A stretch of 44,646 bases of DNA from an uncultured Selenomonadaceae bacterium (GTDB taxonomy: Bacteria; Bacillota; Negativicutes; Selenomonadales; Selenomonadaceae), in the NCBI GenBank assembly GCA_905234175.1, contig CAJOGX010000021.1, positions 1-44,646 on the forward strand, given 5' to 3'. Every line of letters starts with the position of its first letter. The first letter of the stretch is position 1. The notes beneath the pieces are model-generated. The model had not been told where the DNA came from and did no database searches. It was given only the letters and a program-made list of their open reading frames with translations. A program made the translations under genes and the position numbers. Shown here in pieces: positions 15,589 through 23,592 of the stretch.

Positions 15589-16365
15589 ATGAAAAAAATT
15601 TTTACGCTAATCGCGCTGGCGACTTTGCTTTTCGTAAATTTCGCTGAGGCGGCGAATATCAAGTCTCACCCGCGGCTGGCTGTCATGAACTTCGCTAACA
15701 AGGCGATAACCAGCGAAGGCCTGCGCGACCACGATTTCAGTTCGGCGGCGGAATACGCTATCTATCAGCTCTCCGCCAGCGACTGGTTTGACTTAATCGA
15801 CTACGAACAGATGGCGGCGGTTGCGAATATGCAGGCGATGAATTTATCCGGCCTCGTCGACCAATCCACTGCGCCCGCACTCGGCAAATTTCTTGCGGCG
15901 GAATTTATCATGGTCGGCTCTTTAAACGGCATGACTTTCAAATCCAGCGGCGTTTCAATCACAGGCCCCGCCGGTCTGAAGTTCGCCAGTGGCACCGTTA
16001 CCGCCAACGTCACCGTTCGATTCGTCGACGTGGAGACTTTAAAAATCGTCGGCGTCGGCATGGGTACCGGCAAATCTTCTTCAACCAGCACCGAAATTTC
16101 CTTCAGCCCCTACCGCAACGCCGCCAACTGGATTATTCCGCGCCAGACGAATATAATTATCGGCGACGGCAACGTTATCAACAACGGCGTGATTGATTCG
16201 GCGACCGGCGGCGAGTACGGGATTAAAATCGGCGCGGACGAAGTTTCTGCCGTTCAGGTTCGCAACGCGCTTAGCAAGGCGATTCGCGACGCCGTTTACG
16301 GCAAAACCGGTCTGCTCACGACTCTCAACGGCGGCAGGCAGCTCAAGATTAAAACTGGATTTTAA
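15589..16365 (+). CDS. CsgG-like exported protein
   Basis: A 258-aa protein with a signal peptide (1-21, FAEA|AN). The order HPRLAVMNFANKA, LSASDWFDLIDYEQMAAV, LGKFLAAEFIMVGSLNGMT, VTVRFVDVETLKIVGVGMGTG, final helix QVRNALSKAIRDAVYG matches the CsgG domain. A longer loop of about 40 residues (YRNAANWIIPRQTNIIIGDG) sits where CsgG has its second membrane hairpin. There is no lipobox. Start ATG 15589 has GAGG 8 bases upstream; the previous gene ends 10 bases earlier. Confidence 0.8.
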   Translation: MKKIFTLIALATLLFVNFAEAANIKSHPRLAVMNFANKAITSEGLRDHDFSSAAEYAIYQLSASDWFDLIDYEQMAAVANMQAMNLSGLVDQSTAPALGKFLAAEFIMVGSLNGMTFKSSGVSITGPAGLKFASGTVTANVTVRFVDVETLKIVGVGMGTGKSSSTSTEISFSPYRNAANWIIPRQTNIIIGDGNVINNGVIDSATGGEYGIKIGADEVSAVQVRNALSKAIRDAVYGKTGLLTTLNGGRQLKIKTGF

Positions 16366-16380
16366 CGCGGGGTGATTCTG

Positions 16381-17613
16381 TTGAAGAAAATTTTGACGGT
16401 TGCGGCGGTGATTCTAAGTGTATTTTTCAGCGCGGGGAAAGTTTTTGCGCACGAAATTTTCTGGTACGACCGCAGCACCGGCTTCGACAGATTCGCTAAA
16501 ATTGTTCTGTTCCCGCTGACGAATGTTTGGGACGCGCCGGACGATTATCAGCTGGGCGGCGAAGGCACGCGCAATTTTACTTTTAATTCATACGTTGACG
16601 ACCGGCTCACCAAAAAGCTGAAGAAAATTAATTTCATTCGCCTTGCCAACGAAATTCGTGAAAAGGACGATATTCTGACGAAAACGCTTGGCGTTTTACT
16701 TCAGCCGTTCGACAGCGAAAAAGCCCGCGCGACTGCCGTTGAGGAAACGACGATGGCGGATATGTACCTTGTGCCGCGCTTCAGAGAAAACCGCGTGCAG
16801 GAAGATATTTCGCCGCGCCGCGAATGGGACGTTGAACTGAAATCCTGGACGCAGGTTATTGACGGCCCCAAAGGCGACGAAATTTTTGACGAGCGCTGGC
16901 GTACCGTTCACCACGTCATTCCCGAAACGAAAATTTATCTGCACAGAATGCAGGTGGAGTTCACCGGCTACGACAAAAACGCCAATAAAATTCTGGTTTC
17001 GGTTCACCACGACCGCCGCCACAACGTCACCGAGCTGACGCAGTTTCACACGATAGTTGATGAGTTCCAGGACGCCTTCACCGAGGCGCGCAAGGCTAAC
17101 AATAAAATTTACAATAAATCCGTCCGCGTCGGGTTCACGCCGATTGCGGTTGCTGGCGATTTTGGCGATGAATACATGAGCCGCGCCATGGAGTTCGCGC
17201 TGGAGGAAGAATCTTTCAAGCGCATAAAAAATGCCCGCGTCGAGACCGATACGAAGGCGCAGGTAAACTACTACTTGAGGAGTAACGTTACGCACTGCGA
17301 ACTTGTTCCGCACTGGCACGACCCGAGCTACACGGTTTACAATGAACTTGTGCGATCTGAAAAGCGCAAGTGGCGCGACCGCGAGGGCAAGGAACACGAA
17401 ATGAAAATAAATTATTACGACCAGAAAATTTCCGACAGCTACGCGTACTGGACGTTCAGCTGGACGGTTTACGCGGATTTCTGGCTTGTGACGCCGGAAA
17501 ACGAGGTTATGATTTCCGAGTCGTACCGCAAGTCTGACGATAAGCCGGTAGACGCGTTCCGGCACGCCGCCGAAGATTTCTGCAAAAAAGTTAATTCGTG
17601 GTTCAAAGATTAA
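16381..17613 (+). CDS. Exported protein of unknown function, last gene of the cluster
   Basis: A 410-aa protein with a signal peptide (1-23, GKVFA|HE). The mature part begins with a strand-like AKIVLFPLTNVWDAPDDYQL, then YVDDRLTKKLKKINFI and TMADMYLVPRFRENRV, an order that recalls the start of CsgG-like or DUF-type periplasmic domains, but I cannot name the family. It is rich in charged and aromatic residues (many Trp, Tyr, His). TTG 16381 is chosen with GGGGTGA just upstream; an in-frame GTG at 16372 overlaps that site. Its stop overlaps the stop of the convergent sigma factor gene by four bases. Confidence 0.75.
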   Translation: MKKILTVAAVILSVFFSAGKVFAHEIFWYDRSTGFDRFAKIVLFPLTNVWDAPDDYQLGGEGTRNFTFNSYVDDRLTKKLKKINFIRLANEIREKDDILTKTLGVLLQPFDSEKARATAVEETTMADMYLVPRFRENRVQEDISPRREWDVELKSWTQVIDGPKGDEIFDERWRTVHHVIPETKIYLHRMQVEFTGYDKNANKILVSVHHDRRHNVTELTQFHTIVDEFQDAFTEARKANNKIYNKSVRVGFTPIAVAGDFGDEYMSRAMEFALEEESFKRIKNARVETDTKAQVNYYLRSNVTHCELVPHWHDPSYTVYNELVRSEKRKWRDREGKEHEMKINYYDQKISDSYAYWTFSWTVYADFWLVTPENEVMISESYRKSDDKPVDAFRHAAEDFCKKVNSWFKD

Positions 17614-18161
17614 TCGTGGTCGAGTTTCCTGCGAAGTTTTTTCAGGGCGCCGAAAAGCACGACGCCGACGTTATTGGCGGTGATTCCCATGATTTCAGCG
17701 ATTTCCTTGTTGCCGAGACCGGAAAAATATTTGAGCTCGACGACGCGGCGTTCCTTATCGGTGAGCGTGCCGAGGGCTTGAAGGAGTTCGGTTTTACCTT
17801 CCTCAGCGAGAACTTTGGCTTCGGGCTCGTGGTATTCGGGAGCGGCTGGGTCAAAAAATTCTTCCCACTCGGTTTCCTGCGAATTTTCCCTGCGGCGGAA
17901 AAAGTCCGTCATGGAGTTCAGCGCGATTCTGAAAAGCCACGTCGAAAACGCCGCCTTATCTGGGTCGTAGCGCGAAAGATTTTCGTACATCTTCATAAAA
18001 GTCACGCTGACAATATCGTCCGCCGCGTCAGGATTTTTCAGGCGCGCAAAAATAAAATTGTACACGCGCGGGAAAAAATGTTCATACAGCTCGTTGAACG
18101 CGTCCTCGTCGTAAATCGCCCTTTGCGCGAGTTCATTGTAGTAAGTTCCGGCAACTTCCAT
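17610..18161 (-). CDS. ECF-type RNA polymerase sigma factor
   Basis: A 183-aa sigma-70 family protein of the small ECF class. Region 2 covers FNELYEHFFPRVYNFIFARL through DIVSVTFMKMYENL and FSTWLFRIALNSMTDFFRR (about 22-90), and region 4 covers TLTDKERRVVELKYFSGLGNKEIAEIMGI (about 130-160; a helix-turn-helix that reads the -35 box). No anti-sigma factor is adjacent. ATG 18161 is chosen because GGAGG lies 7 bases upstream. The gene ends tail to tail with the exported-protein cluster, so control of that cluster is possible but not shown. Confidence 0.88.
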   Translation of the reverse strand: MEVAGTYYNELAQRAIYDEDAFNELYEHFFPRVYNFIFARLKNPDAADDIVSVTFMKMYENLSRYDPDKAAFSTWLFRIALNSMTDFFRRRENSQETEWEEFFDPAAPEYHEPEAKVLAEEGKTELLQALGTLTDKERRVVELKYFSGLGNKEIAEIMGITANNVGVVLFGALKKLRRKLDHD

Positions 18162-18231
18162 GGTCACGCCTCCAAAACTATGAGATTTATCTGGGGTTGC
18201 ACGCGCATTATAAACTTTTTCAACAAAAATG

Positions 18232-18271
18232 AAAATACCGCCAGCAGATTTTTTTCCGCCAGCGGTATTTT
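18232..18271 (-). terminator. Hairpin terminator after the small peptide gene
   Basis: AAAATACCGC (18232-18241) pairs exactly with 18262-18271, a 10-bp stem starting at the stop codon of the small minus-strand gene. The loop is AT-rich, and the minus-strand sequence beyond the stem is T-rich. It separates that gene from the sigma factor gene. Confidence 0.5.
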
Positions 18272-18457
18272 TTACTTGTTCAATTTTTCGTCAGGCTTTT
18301 TCGGCGTGGGCGTTCCTGCCGCCGCCACGCAGTCCATTTCCTCCATGGACATTTCCTCGTTGTCAGCTCTGTGGCGCAGTATCAGCCGCATACGCAAACT
18401 TTCTTTGACCCTGCTGAACCTTGAGAAGTCCATTTCCAAATTTTTTTCGTCGAACAT
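18272..18457 (-). CDS. Small leader-like peptide
   Basis: A 61-aa protein beginning MFDEKNLEMDFSRFSRVK, with GGGAGA 6 bases before ATG 18457. The N-terminal ~40 residues are charged and helical; EEMSMEEMDCVAAAGTP then resembles the leader end of ribosomally made peptides (acidic -ELD-x-VAAAG type, comparable to double-glycine leaders), followed by a short polar tail (TPKKPDEKLNK). No modifying enzyme or peptidase transporter is adjacent. It could equally be a small regulatory protein. Confidence 0.55.
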   Translation of the reverse strand: MFDEKNLEMDFSRFSRVKESLRMRLILRHRADNEEMSMEEMDCVAAAGTPTPKKPDEKLNK

Positions 18458-18555
18458 TTTCAATCTCTCCCTTGAATTTCTTTCTGCCAATTATACGACA
18501 GATTCCAGAAAATATTAAGCCCGCCGAAAATTTTTCTGCAAAGTTTTTCAAGACC

Positions 18556-18564
18556 TGCTATAAT
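18556..18564 (+). promoter_or_regulatory. Extended -10 promoter of sufB
   Basis: TGC followed by TATAAT (18559-18564) forms a consensus extended -10 element 18 bases before the TTG start at 18583; the -35 region is weak, as is common for this class. The GGAGGTG ribosome binding site follows directly. Confidence 0.6.
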
Positions 18565-18582
18565 TGCGCGGAGGTGAATTTT

Positions 18583-19983
18583 TTGAGAGCGAAAACTTAC
18601 GTTGAGGATATTGAGCGGGCGCTTTACGACATTCGCGACGCCGACGCTTCGGTTTATAAAACTGGCGCGGGCTTGACGGAAGAAATTATCCGCGACATAT
18701 CCGCGCGAAAAAATGACCCGCCGTGGATGCTGGAGTTCCGGCTGAAGGCGCTGGAAACTTATCACAAAATAAATCTGCCGGCGTGGGGGCCGGACATTTC
18801 CGCGCTGAACATGGACGAAATTGTAACGTACGTCAAGCCGAACGCAAAGCAGGTTTCGGACTGGTCGGAGGTGCCGGAGGAAATTAAAAACACGTTCGAC
18901 CGGCTGGGAATACCCGAAGCGGAAAAAAAATCGCTGGCGGGCGTCGGCGCGCAGTACGATTCGGAAGTAGTCTATCACAGCATTCAGCAGAAACTGGTTG
19001 ACATGGGCGTTGTCTATACCGACATGGAAACGGCGCTGGTCGAGCACGAAGATATTGTTCGCGAATATTTCATGACGCTGGTGCCGCCGAAAGATCACAA
19101 ATTCGCCGCGCTCCACGGAGCAGTCTGGTCGGGCGGCAGTTTCGTCTACGTACCGGCGGGCGTCGAAGTAAAAATTCCGCTGCAGTCTTACTTCCGGCTG
19201 AACGCGGCGGGCGCTGGGCAGTTCGAGCACACGCTGATTATCGTCGAAGAGGGCGCCAGCCTTCACTTTATCGAGGGCTGCAGTGCGCCGAAATACAACG
19301 TCACGAATCTGCACGCGGGCTGCGTCGAACTTTTCGTCAAGGAAAACGCGCGGCTCAGATATTCCACGATTGAAAACTGGTCGCGCAACATGATGAACCT
19401 GAACACCAAGCGCGCGCTCGTTGAGAAAAACGGCTTAATCGAATGGGTCAGCGGCAGTTTCGGCTCGCATGTTTCAATGCTGTATCCCTGCAGCGTTCTG
19501 CACGGCGAAGGCGCTCGCGCGGAATTTACCGGCGTGACTTTCGCGGGCAGTGGGCAGAATCTCGACACCGGCGCTATCGTCGTCCACGCCGCGCCAAAAA
19601 CTTCCGCCAATATCAACACGCGCACGATTTCCAAATCCGGCGGCAGTGCCACTTACCGTTCAGCCGTCAAGGTTACGAAAAACGCGCCGTTCGCCAAATG
19701 CTCCGTCAACTGCGAATCGCTCATGCTTGACGACGAATCGCGCTCCGATACGCTGCCGGTCATGGACATTGAAGGCGACGAGGCTGACATTGGGCACGAG
19801 GCGAAGATTGGCAGAATTTCCGACGAGGCAATTTTTTATTTAATGGCGCGCGGAATTTCCGAGGCGGAGGCGCGGGCTATGATTGTGCGCGGGTTCGTCG
19901 AGCCGATTGCGAAAGAATTGCCGCTGGAATACGCCGTGGAAATGAACAATTTAATTTCGCTGGAGCTGGAAGGGGCAAACTAA
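18583..19983 (+). CDS. sufB: Fe-S cluster assembly scaffold SufB
   Basis: A 466-aa SufB/SufD family protein, closest to SufB by its N-terminus and length. SufB is the scaffold of the SUF iron-sulfur assembly complex and normally works with the ATPase SufC. The right-handed beta-helix core includes the conserved GSFVYVPAGVEVKIPLQSYF segment (about 185-204), EHTLIIVEEGASLHFIEGCSAP, and the C-terminal GHEAKIGRISDEAIFYLMARG ending with the EA-RAMIVRGFVEPI helix. TTG 18583 is taken from the GGAGGTG site 6 bases upstream. No sufC, sufD, sufS or sufU is adjacent; the gene appears to be transcribed alone. Confidence 0.9.
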   Translation: MRAKTYVEDIERALYDIRDADASVYKTGAGLTEEIIRDISARKNDPPWMLEFRLKALETYHKINLPAWGPDISALNMDEIVTYVKPNAKQVSDWSEVPEEIKNTFDRLGIPEAEKKSLAGVGAQYDSEVVYHSIQQKLVDMGVVYTDMETALVEHEDIVREYFMTLVPPKDHKFAALHGAVWSGGSFVYVPAGVEVKIPLQSYFRLNAAGAGQFEHTLIIVEEGASLHFIEGCSAPKYNVTNLHAGCVELFVKENARLRYSTIENWSRNMMNLNTKRALVEKNGLIEWVSGSFGSHVSMLYPCSVLHGEGARAEFTGVTFAGSGQNLDTGAIVVHAAPKTSANINTRTISKSGGSATYRSAVKVTKNAPFAKCSVNCESLMLDDESRSDTLPVMDIEGDEADIGHEAKIGRISDEAIFYLMARGISEAEARAMIVRGFVEPIAKELPLEYAVEMNNLISLELEGAN

Positions 19984-19989
19984 TTCACG

Positions 19990-20020
19990 AAAAAAAATAG
20001 CCGCCAGATTTTCTGACGAC
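19990..20020 (-). terminator. Rho-independent terminator of the 227-aa exported protein gene
   Basis: On the minus strand, GTCGTCAGA pairs with TCTGGCGGC across a 3-base loop (20020-20000; two G-U pairs), followed by TATTTTTTTT (to about 19990). It lies 18 bases after the stop at 20039 and also ends near the sufB stop. Confidence 0.65.
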
Positions 20021-20038
20021 CGCCGTGAAAAATTATTG

Positions 20039-20722
20039 TCACTCAACGTAGTCGACGCTGAACCACTGCTGCGCGTCGTTCCACTTGAAACGAAATTCGC
20101 TGCGAGCTCCGGTATTTTGCGCGCACTCGATAACGATTGTGTCGCCGCTGCAATGCACTTTCTTGACGTAGGGAATGTCGTTGTTGATATTTCCGAAATA
20201 TTTGTTGCGCAGCTCGTCGGTGTTAAAATATTCCACGAAACTACCATCCGCCTTCTTGCCAATGCAAACGAATTTCCGTGCAGCGTCGGAGCTCAGCGCA
20301 GAGGGCATAATGTATTCTTCGCTTATTTTGTTTTCGCACTGCAAAACGTAGAGCTTAATTCTGCCGTCATTTTTTATTTGGAAAATCGAGGCGCCGTTAG
20401 CGCTCAATTTAACCGCAACGGTATTGCTTTGGTCTTTGTCGCCGAAGTACGTAGCCTCATGGTTGCGATAATTGCAGTGAACGTACAAAGCGTCGGCGCC
20501 GGTCGCGAATTGTGCTATCGCGTTTTGGTATACATTTTTGCCTTTAAAAACGCCGGAGATCTTGCCGTTGGTGCTAATATCCTTATCGAATATTGACATA
20601 GATGCGTTGGTAAATTCGAGACCTCCAATGTAAACCGGCTGCGAAAAATTCATGGCGAAACAATTCCCGACAGTGAAAAATATCGTCAGGAGCAACGCAG
20701 CTAAAAATTTTGAAACCTTCAT
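20039..20722 (-). CDS. Exported protein of unknown function
   Basis: A 227-aa protein with a signal peptide (1-23, GNCFA|MN) and no lipobox. The mature part is beta-rich (FSQPVYIGGLEFTNASMSIF, ATYFGDKDQSNTVAVKLSANG, RIKLYVLQCENK) with two later cysteines. I do not recognise a family. ATG 20722 is preceded by GGGAG at 8 bases. The gene is alone and transcribed divergently from iorA; its terminator at 19990-20020 separates it from sufB. Confidence 0.75.
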   Translation of the reverse strand: MKVSKFLAALLLTIFFTVGNCFAMNFSQPVYIGGLEFTNASMSIFDKDISTNGKISGVFKGKNVYQNAIAQFATGADALYVHCNYRNHEATYFGDKDQSNTVAVKLSANGASIFQIKNDGRIKLYVLQCENKISEEYIMPSALSSDAARKFVCIGKKADGSFVEYFNTDELRNKYFGNINNDIPYVKKVHCSGDTIVIECAQNTGARSEFRFKWNDAQQWFSVDYVE

Positions 20723-20773
20723 TTTCAAAGCTCCCTTCAAAATTTTGTTGTTGTTAATTTCGCCGCCGAAACA

Positions 20774-20802
20774 TTTAAATCCTGCCGTGACCGTGCTATA
20801 AT
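20774..20802 (+). promoter_or_regulatory. Promoter of the ior operon
   Basis: TTTAAA (20774-20779), a 17-base spacer and TATAAT (20797-20802) preceded by TGC. The AAAGGAG site and ATG 20829 follow within 27 bases. Confidence 0.65.
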
Positions 20803-20828
20803 CAGCAAAAATCAAAGGAGATTGCTTA

Positions 20829-22562
20829 ATGAAAGAATTAATGTTGGGGAACAAGGCGGTGGCGCGCGGCCTGTACGAAGCGGGCGTGTGCTTTGTTTCG
20901 AGTTACCCTGGAACGCCGTCGACGGAAATTACCGAAGAGGCCGTGAAGTTCGACGAAATTTACTGCGAATGGGCGCCGAATGAAAAAGTTGCGATGGAGT
21001 CGGCGTTCGGCGCGAGCTTAGCGGGCAGGCGAGCTTTTTGTGCGCAGAAACACGTTGGCCTGAACGTCGCCGCTGACCCGCTGTTCACGATGTCCTACAC
21101 CGGCGTCAACGCTGGCCTTGTCGTAGTCGTGGCGGACGATGCCGGTATGCACTCTTCGCAGAACGAGCAGGACAGCCGCCACTACGCTATCGCCGCCAAA
21201 GTTCCAATGCTTGAGCCGAGCGATTCCGCTGAGGCGCTGGAATTTACTAAGGCCGCCTACGAAATTTCTGAGCAGTTCGACACGCCGGTTCTTATAAAAA
21301 TGTGCACGCGCGTCGCTCATTCGCAGTCCGTCGTTGAAACTTCCAGCCGCGTCGAGCACGAAAAAGTTTACGAAAAAAATATCGCCAAGTACGTCATGAT
21401 GCCTGGCAACGCCAAAAAGCGTCACCCTGTCGTTGAGGAGCGCACGAAAAATCTTATCGCCTACGCCGAGACCACGCCGCTCAATCGCGCAGAAATTTCC
21501 TCCGCCGAAATTGGAATTATCACTTCGTCCACCAGCTACCAGTACGTTAAGGAAATTTTCGGCGACAGCGTCAGCGTTTTGAAATTGGGAATGGTTAATC
21601 CTCTGCCGCCGGAGCTGATTAAAAATTTCGCCGCGAAAGTTCAGAAACTCTACGTGGTTGAGGAACTCGACGCAGTGATTGAAAGTTTCGTTAAGGCGCT
21701 GGGAATTGCCGTCGAAGGCGAAAAAATTCTGCCGCGTATCGACGAATTTTCGCAGAATCTCATTGCAAAGGCGTTCGGAAAAAATCCTGCGGCTGGCGTT
21801 GAACTCGCTGAAAATATTCCTGCGCGACCGCCGGTAATGTGCGCTGGCTGTCCGCACCGTGGCTTATTTTACTCGCTGAAAAAAAGAAAGTGCACCGTGC
21901 TCGGCGATATTGGCTGCTACACGCTGGGCGCAGTCCCGCCGCTCGGCGCTATCGAAATGACGCTGTGCATGGGCGCTTCAATTGGCGCAACTCACGGCTT
22001 CAACAAAATGCTCGGCGAAAAGTCCGAGGGCTCGACCGTTGCGGTTATCGGCGATTCGACTTTCGTCCATTCCGGCATGACCGCGCTGGCGAACGTCGCC
22101 TACAACCAGTCCAATTCGACCGTGATTATCCTCGACAACTCGATTACCGGCATGACCGGCCACCAGCAGAATCCCACGACCGGTTTTAATATCAAGGGCG
22201 ACCCCGCCGGAAAAATTAATCTGGAGGCGCTCGTCAAGTCCATGGGCATTAACCGCGTAAGAGTTGTTGACCCGTACAATCTGGCGGAATGCGACGCCGC
22301 GCTCAAAGAGGAACTCGCCGCCGCTGAACCTTCCGTGATAATTTCCCGCCGTCCCTGCGCGCTGCTGAAGTACGTTAAGCACAAGCCGCCGCTGAAAGTC
22401 GACGCGGAAAAATGTATCGGCTGCAAATCCTGCATGAAAATCGGTTGCCCCGCAATTTCCATGAGGAACGGTAAAGCGGTCGTTGACGCGACGCAATGCG
22501 TGGGCTGCGGCGTCTGCAGTCAGCTTTGCCCCAAAAAAGCTTTCGTCGCGCAGGAGGGTTGA
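20829..22562 (+). CDS. iorA: Indolepyruvate:ferredoxin oxidoreductase, alpha subunit
   Basis: A 577-aa subunit of the thiamine-diphosphate enzyme that oxidatively decarboxylates aryl pyruvates (from aromatic amino acid transamination) to aryl-acetyl-CoA and reduces ferredoxin in anaerobes. The N-terminal pyrimidine-binding part includes SYPGTPSTEI and EWAPNEKVAMESAFGAS. The ThDP part has CAGCPHRGLFYSLKK, LGDIGCYTLG and GDSTFVHSGM with DNS in IILDNSITGMTGHQQNP. The C-terminus holds two 4Fe-4S ferredoxin motifs (CIGCKSCMKIGCP and CVGCGVCSQLCP). First gene of iorA-unknown-iorB. Confidence 0.93.
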   Translation: MKELMLGNKAVARGLYEAGVCFVSSYPGTPSTEITEEAVKFDEIYCEWAPNEKVAMESAFGASLAGRRAFCAQKHVGLNVAADPLFTMSYTGVNAGLVVVVADDAGMHSSQNEQDSRHYAIAAKVPMLEPSDSAEALEFTKAAYEISEQFDTPVLIKMCTRVAHSQSVVETSSRVEHEKVYEKNIAKYVMMPGNAKKRHPVVEERTKNLIAYAETTPLNRAEISSAEIGIITSSTSYQYVKEIFGDSVSVLKLGMVNPLPPELIKNFAAKVQKLYVVEELDAVIESFVKALGIAVEGEKILPRIDEFSQNLIAKAFGKNPAAGVELAENIPARPPVMCAGCPHRGLFYSLKKRKCTVLGDIGCYTLGAVPPLGAIEMTLCMGASIGATHGFNKMLGEKSEGSTVAVIGDSTFVHSGMTALANVAYNQSNSTVIILDNSITGMTGHQQNPTTGFNIKGDPAGKINLEALVKSMGINRVRVVDPYNLAECDAALKEELAAAEPSVIISRRPCALLKYVKHKPPLKVDAEKCIGCKSCMKIGCPAISMRNGKAVVDATQCVGCGVCSQLCPKKAFVAQEG

Positions 22563-22565
22563 GCT

Positions 22566-22913
22566 ATGACTAAATTTGAAATTGAAGAAACCGCCCGCTG
22601 GACTGTTGAGCAGCTGACGCAGGCTTTCGCTGAAATGGGCACGGCGATTGACGAGCCTGGCAAAGCGATTATCATGGATTTTACGCGCGGTCTGCTGGAA
22701 GATTTGAATCGCGGCGTCCGCCTCACGCCTAAAATTGCAAACGAAAAAGTCTCCAGAATCATGGCGGAGCGCGGCGGGGAAACTTCGACACTGCCGCCGG
22801 TTTTCACGGCACTTTCGGTTATGGCGGAAAAAATCGATTCGCTGATGAAAAGAATCAACGCGGCGGCTGAAAACGCGGAACTCATGGAAAAACTGCCGCC
22901 AATCAAGGTCTGA
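22566..22913 (+). CDS. Unknown 115-aa protein between iorA and iorB
   Basis: The protein starts at ATG 22566, three bases after the iorA stop, with GGAGGG about 8 bases upstream inside iorA. It is mainly helical (ETARWTVEQLTQAFAEM, KAIIMDFTRGLLEDLNRG, ALSVMAEKIDSLMKRINAAAENAEL), has no cysteines, no signal peptide and no motif I recognise. Its position, tightly linked between the two enzyme subunits, suggests an accessory or assembly factor of the oxidoreductase (inference). The iorB start follows 20 bases later. Confidence 0.75.
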   Translation: MTKFEIEETARWTVEQLTQAFAEMGTAIDEPGKAIIMDFTRGLLEDLNRGVRLTPKIANEKVSRIMAERGGETSTLPPVFTALSVMAEKIDSLMKRINAAAENAELMEKLPPIKV

Positions 22914-22933
22914 GCGATTTTGGGGGAATTAAT

Positions 22934-23512
22934 TTGGATACGAAAAATATTATAATCGTCGGCGTCGGCGGGCAGGGTTCGCTCCTCGCCAGCAAAATTC
23001 TCGGTCACCTGCTGCTGAGTCAGGGCTTCGACGTGAAAGTTTCCGAAGTCCACGGAATGAGTCAGCGCGGCGGCTCCGTCATAACCTACGTGCGTTTCGG
23101 CGACAAAGTTTATTCGCCGGTCGTCGATAAGGGCGAGGCGGATTTTATCGTTTCGTTTGAAATTCTGGAAACTGCGCGCTGGCTCGGCTGTCTCAGGGCT
23201 GGCGGACAAATCGTCACCAATACGCAGCAGATTGACCCAATGCCAGTCGTTACCGGCGCGGCGACTTATCCGGAAAATCTCGTGGAAAAAATTCGTGCGC
23301 TCGGCGTGAAGATTGACGCTATGGACTGCCTGTCGCTCGCGCGTCAAGCCGGTTCCCAGAAAGCCGTCAACATAGTTTTGCTCGGACGGCTCTCGCATTA
23401 TTTCGACATTCCTGAAAGCGCGTGGCTCGAATCGCTCAAAGCTAACGTGCCGCCGAAATTTCTGGAACTGAATCAAAAAGCATTTGAACTCGGAAAACTT
23501 GCGGCAGAATAA
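22934..23512 (+). CDS. iorB: Indolepyruvate:ferredoxin oxidoreductase, beta subunit
   Basis: A 192-aa gamma-domain type subunit. The start NIIIVGVGGQGSLLASKILG is the glycine-rich segment of the 2-oxoacid oxidoreductase gamma fold, followed by VHGMSQRGGSVITYVRFG, typical of IorB. It pairs with IorA to complete the enzyme. TTG 22934 is preceded by GGGGGAA at 7-8 bases; no ATG lies near. The next gene (pyk) has its own promoter. Confidence 0.9.
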   Translation: MDTKNIIIVGVGGQGSLLASKILGHLLLSQGFDVKVSEVHGMSQRGGSVITYVRFGDKVYSPVVDKGEADFIVSFEILETARWLGCLRAGGQIVTNTQQIDPMPVVTGAATYPENLVEKIRALGVKIDAMDCLSLARQAGSQKAVNIVLLGRLSHYFDIPESAWLESLKANVPPKFLELNQKAFELGKLAAE

Positions 23513-23530
23513 AAAATTTTTCGCGCAGTC

Positions 23531-23559
23531 TTGCCAACGCCGCTGAAAAAATATATCAT
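23531..23559 (+). promoter_or_regulatory. Promoter of pyk
   Basis: TTGCCA (23531-23536), a 17-base spacer and TATCAT (23554-23559): five of six consensus bases in each box. It is 34 bases before GTG 23593. Confidence 0.7.
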
Positions 23560-23592
23560 AAGCGCAGAAAAAATCCGAAGGAGATGAAATTT

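Noticed and set aside
10024-17613. Cluster as a flagellar or curli operon
   Set aside because: Only domain-level likeness to FlgT and CsgG is present. No flagellin, basal-body, CsgA/B, CsgE or CsgF genes are seen.
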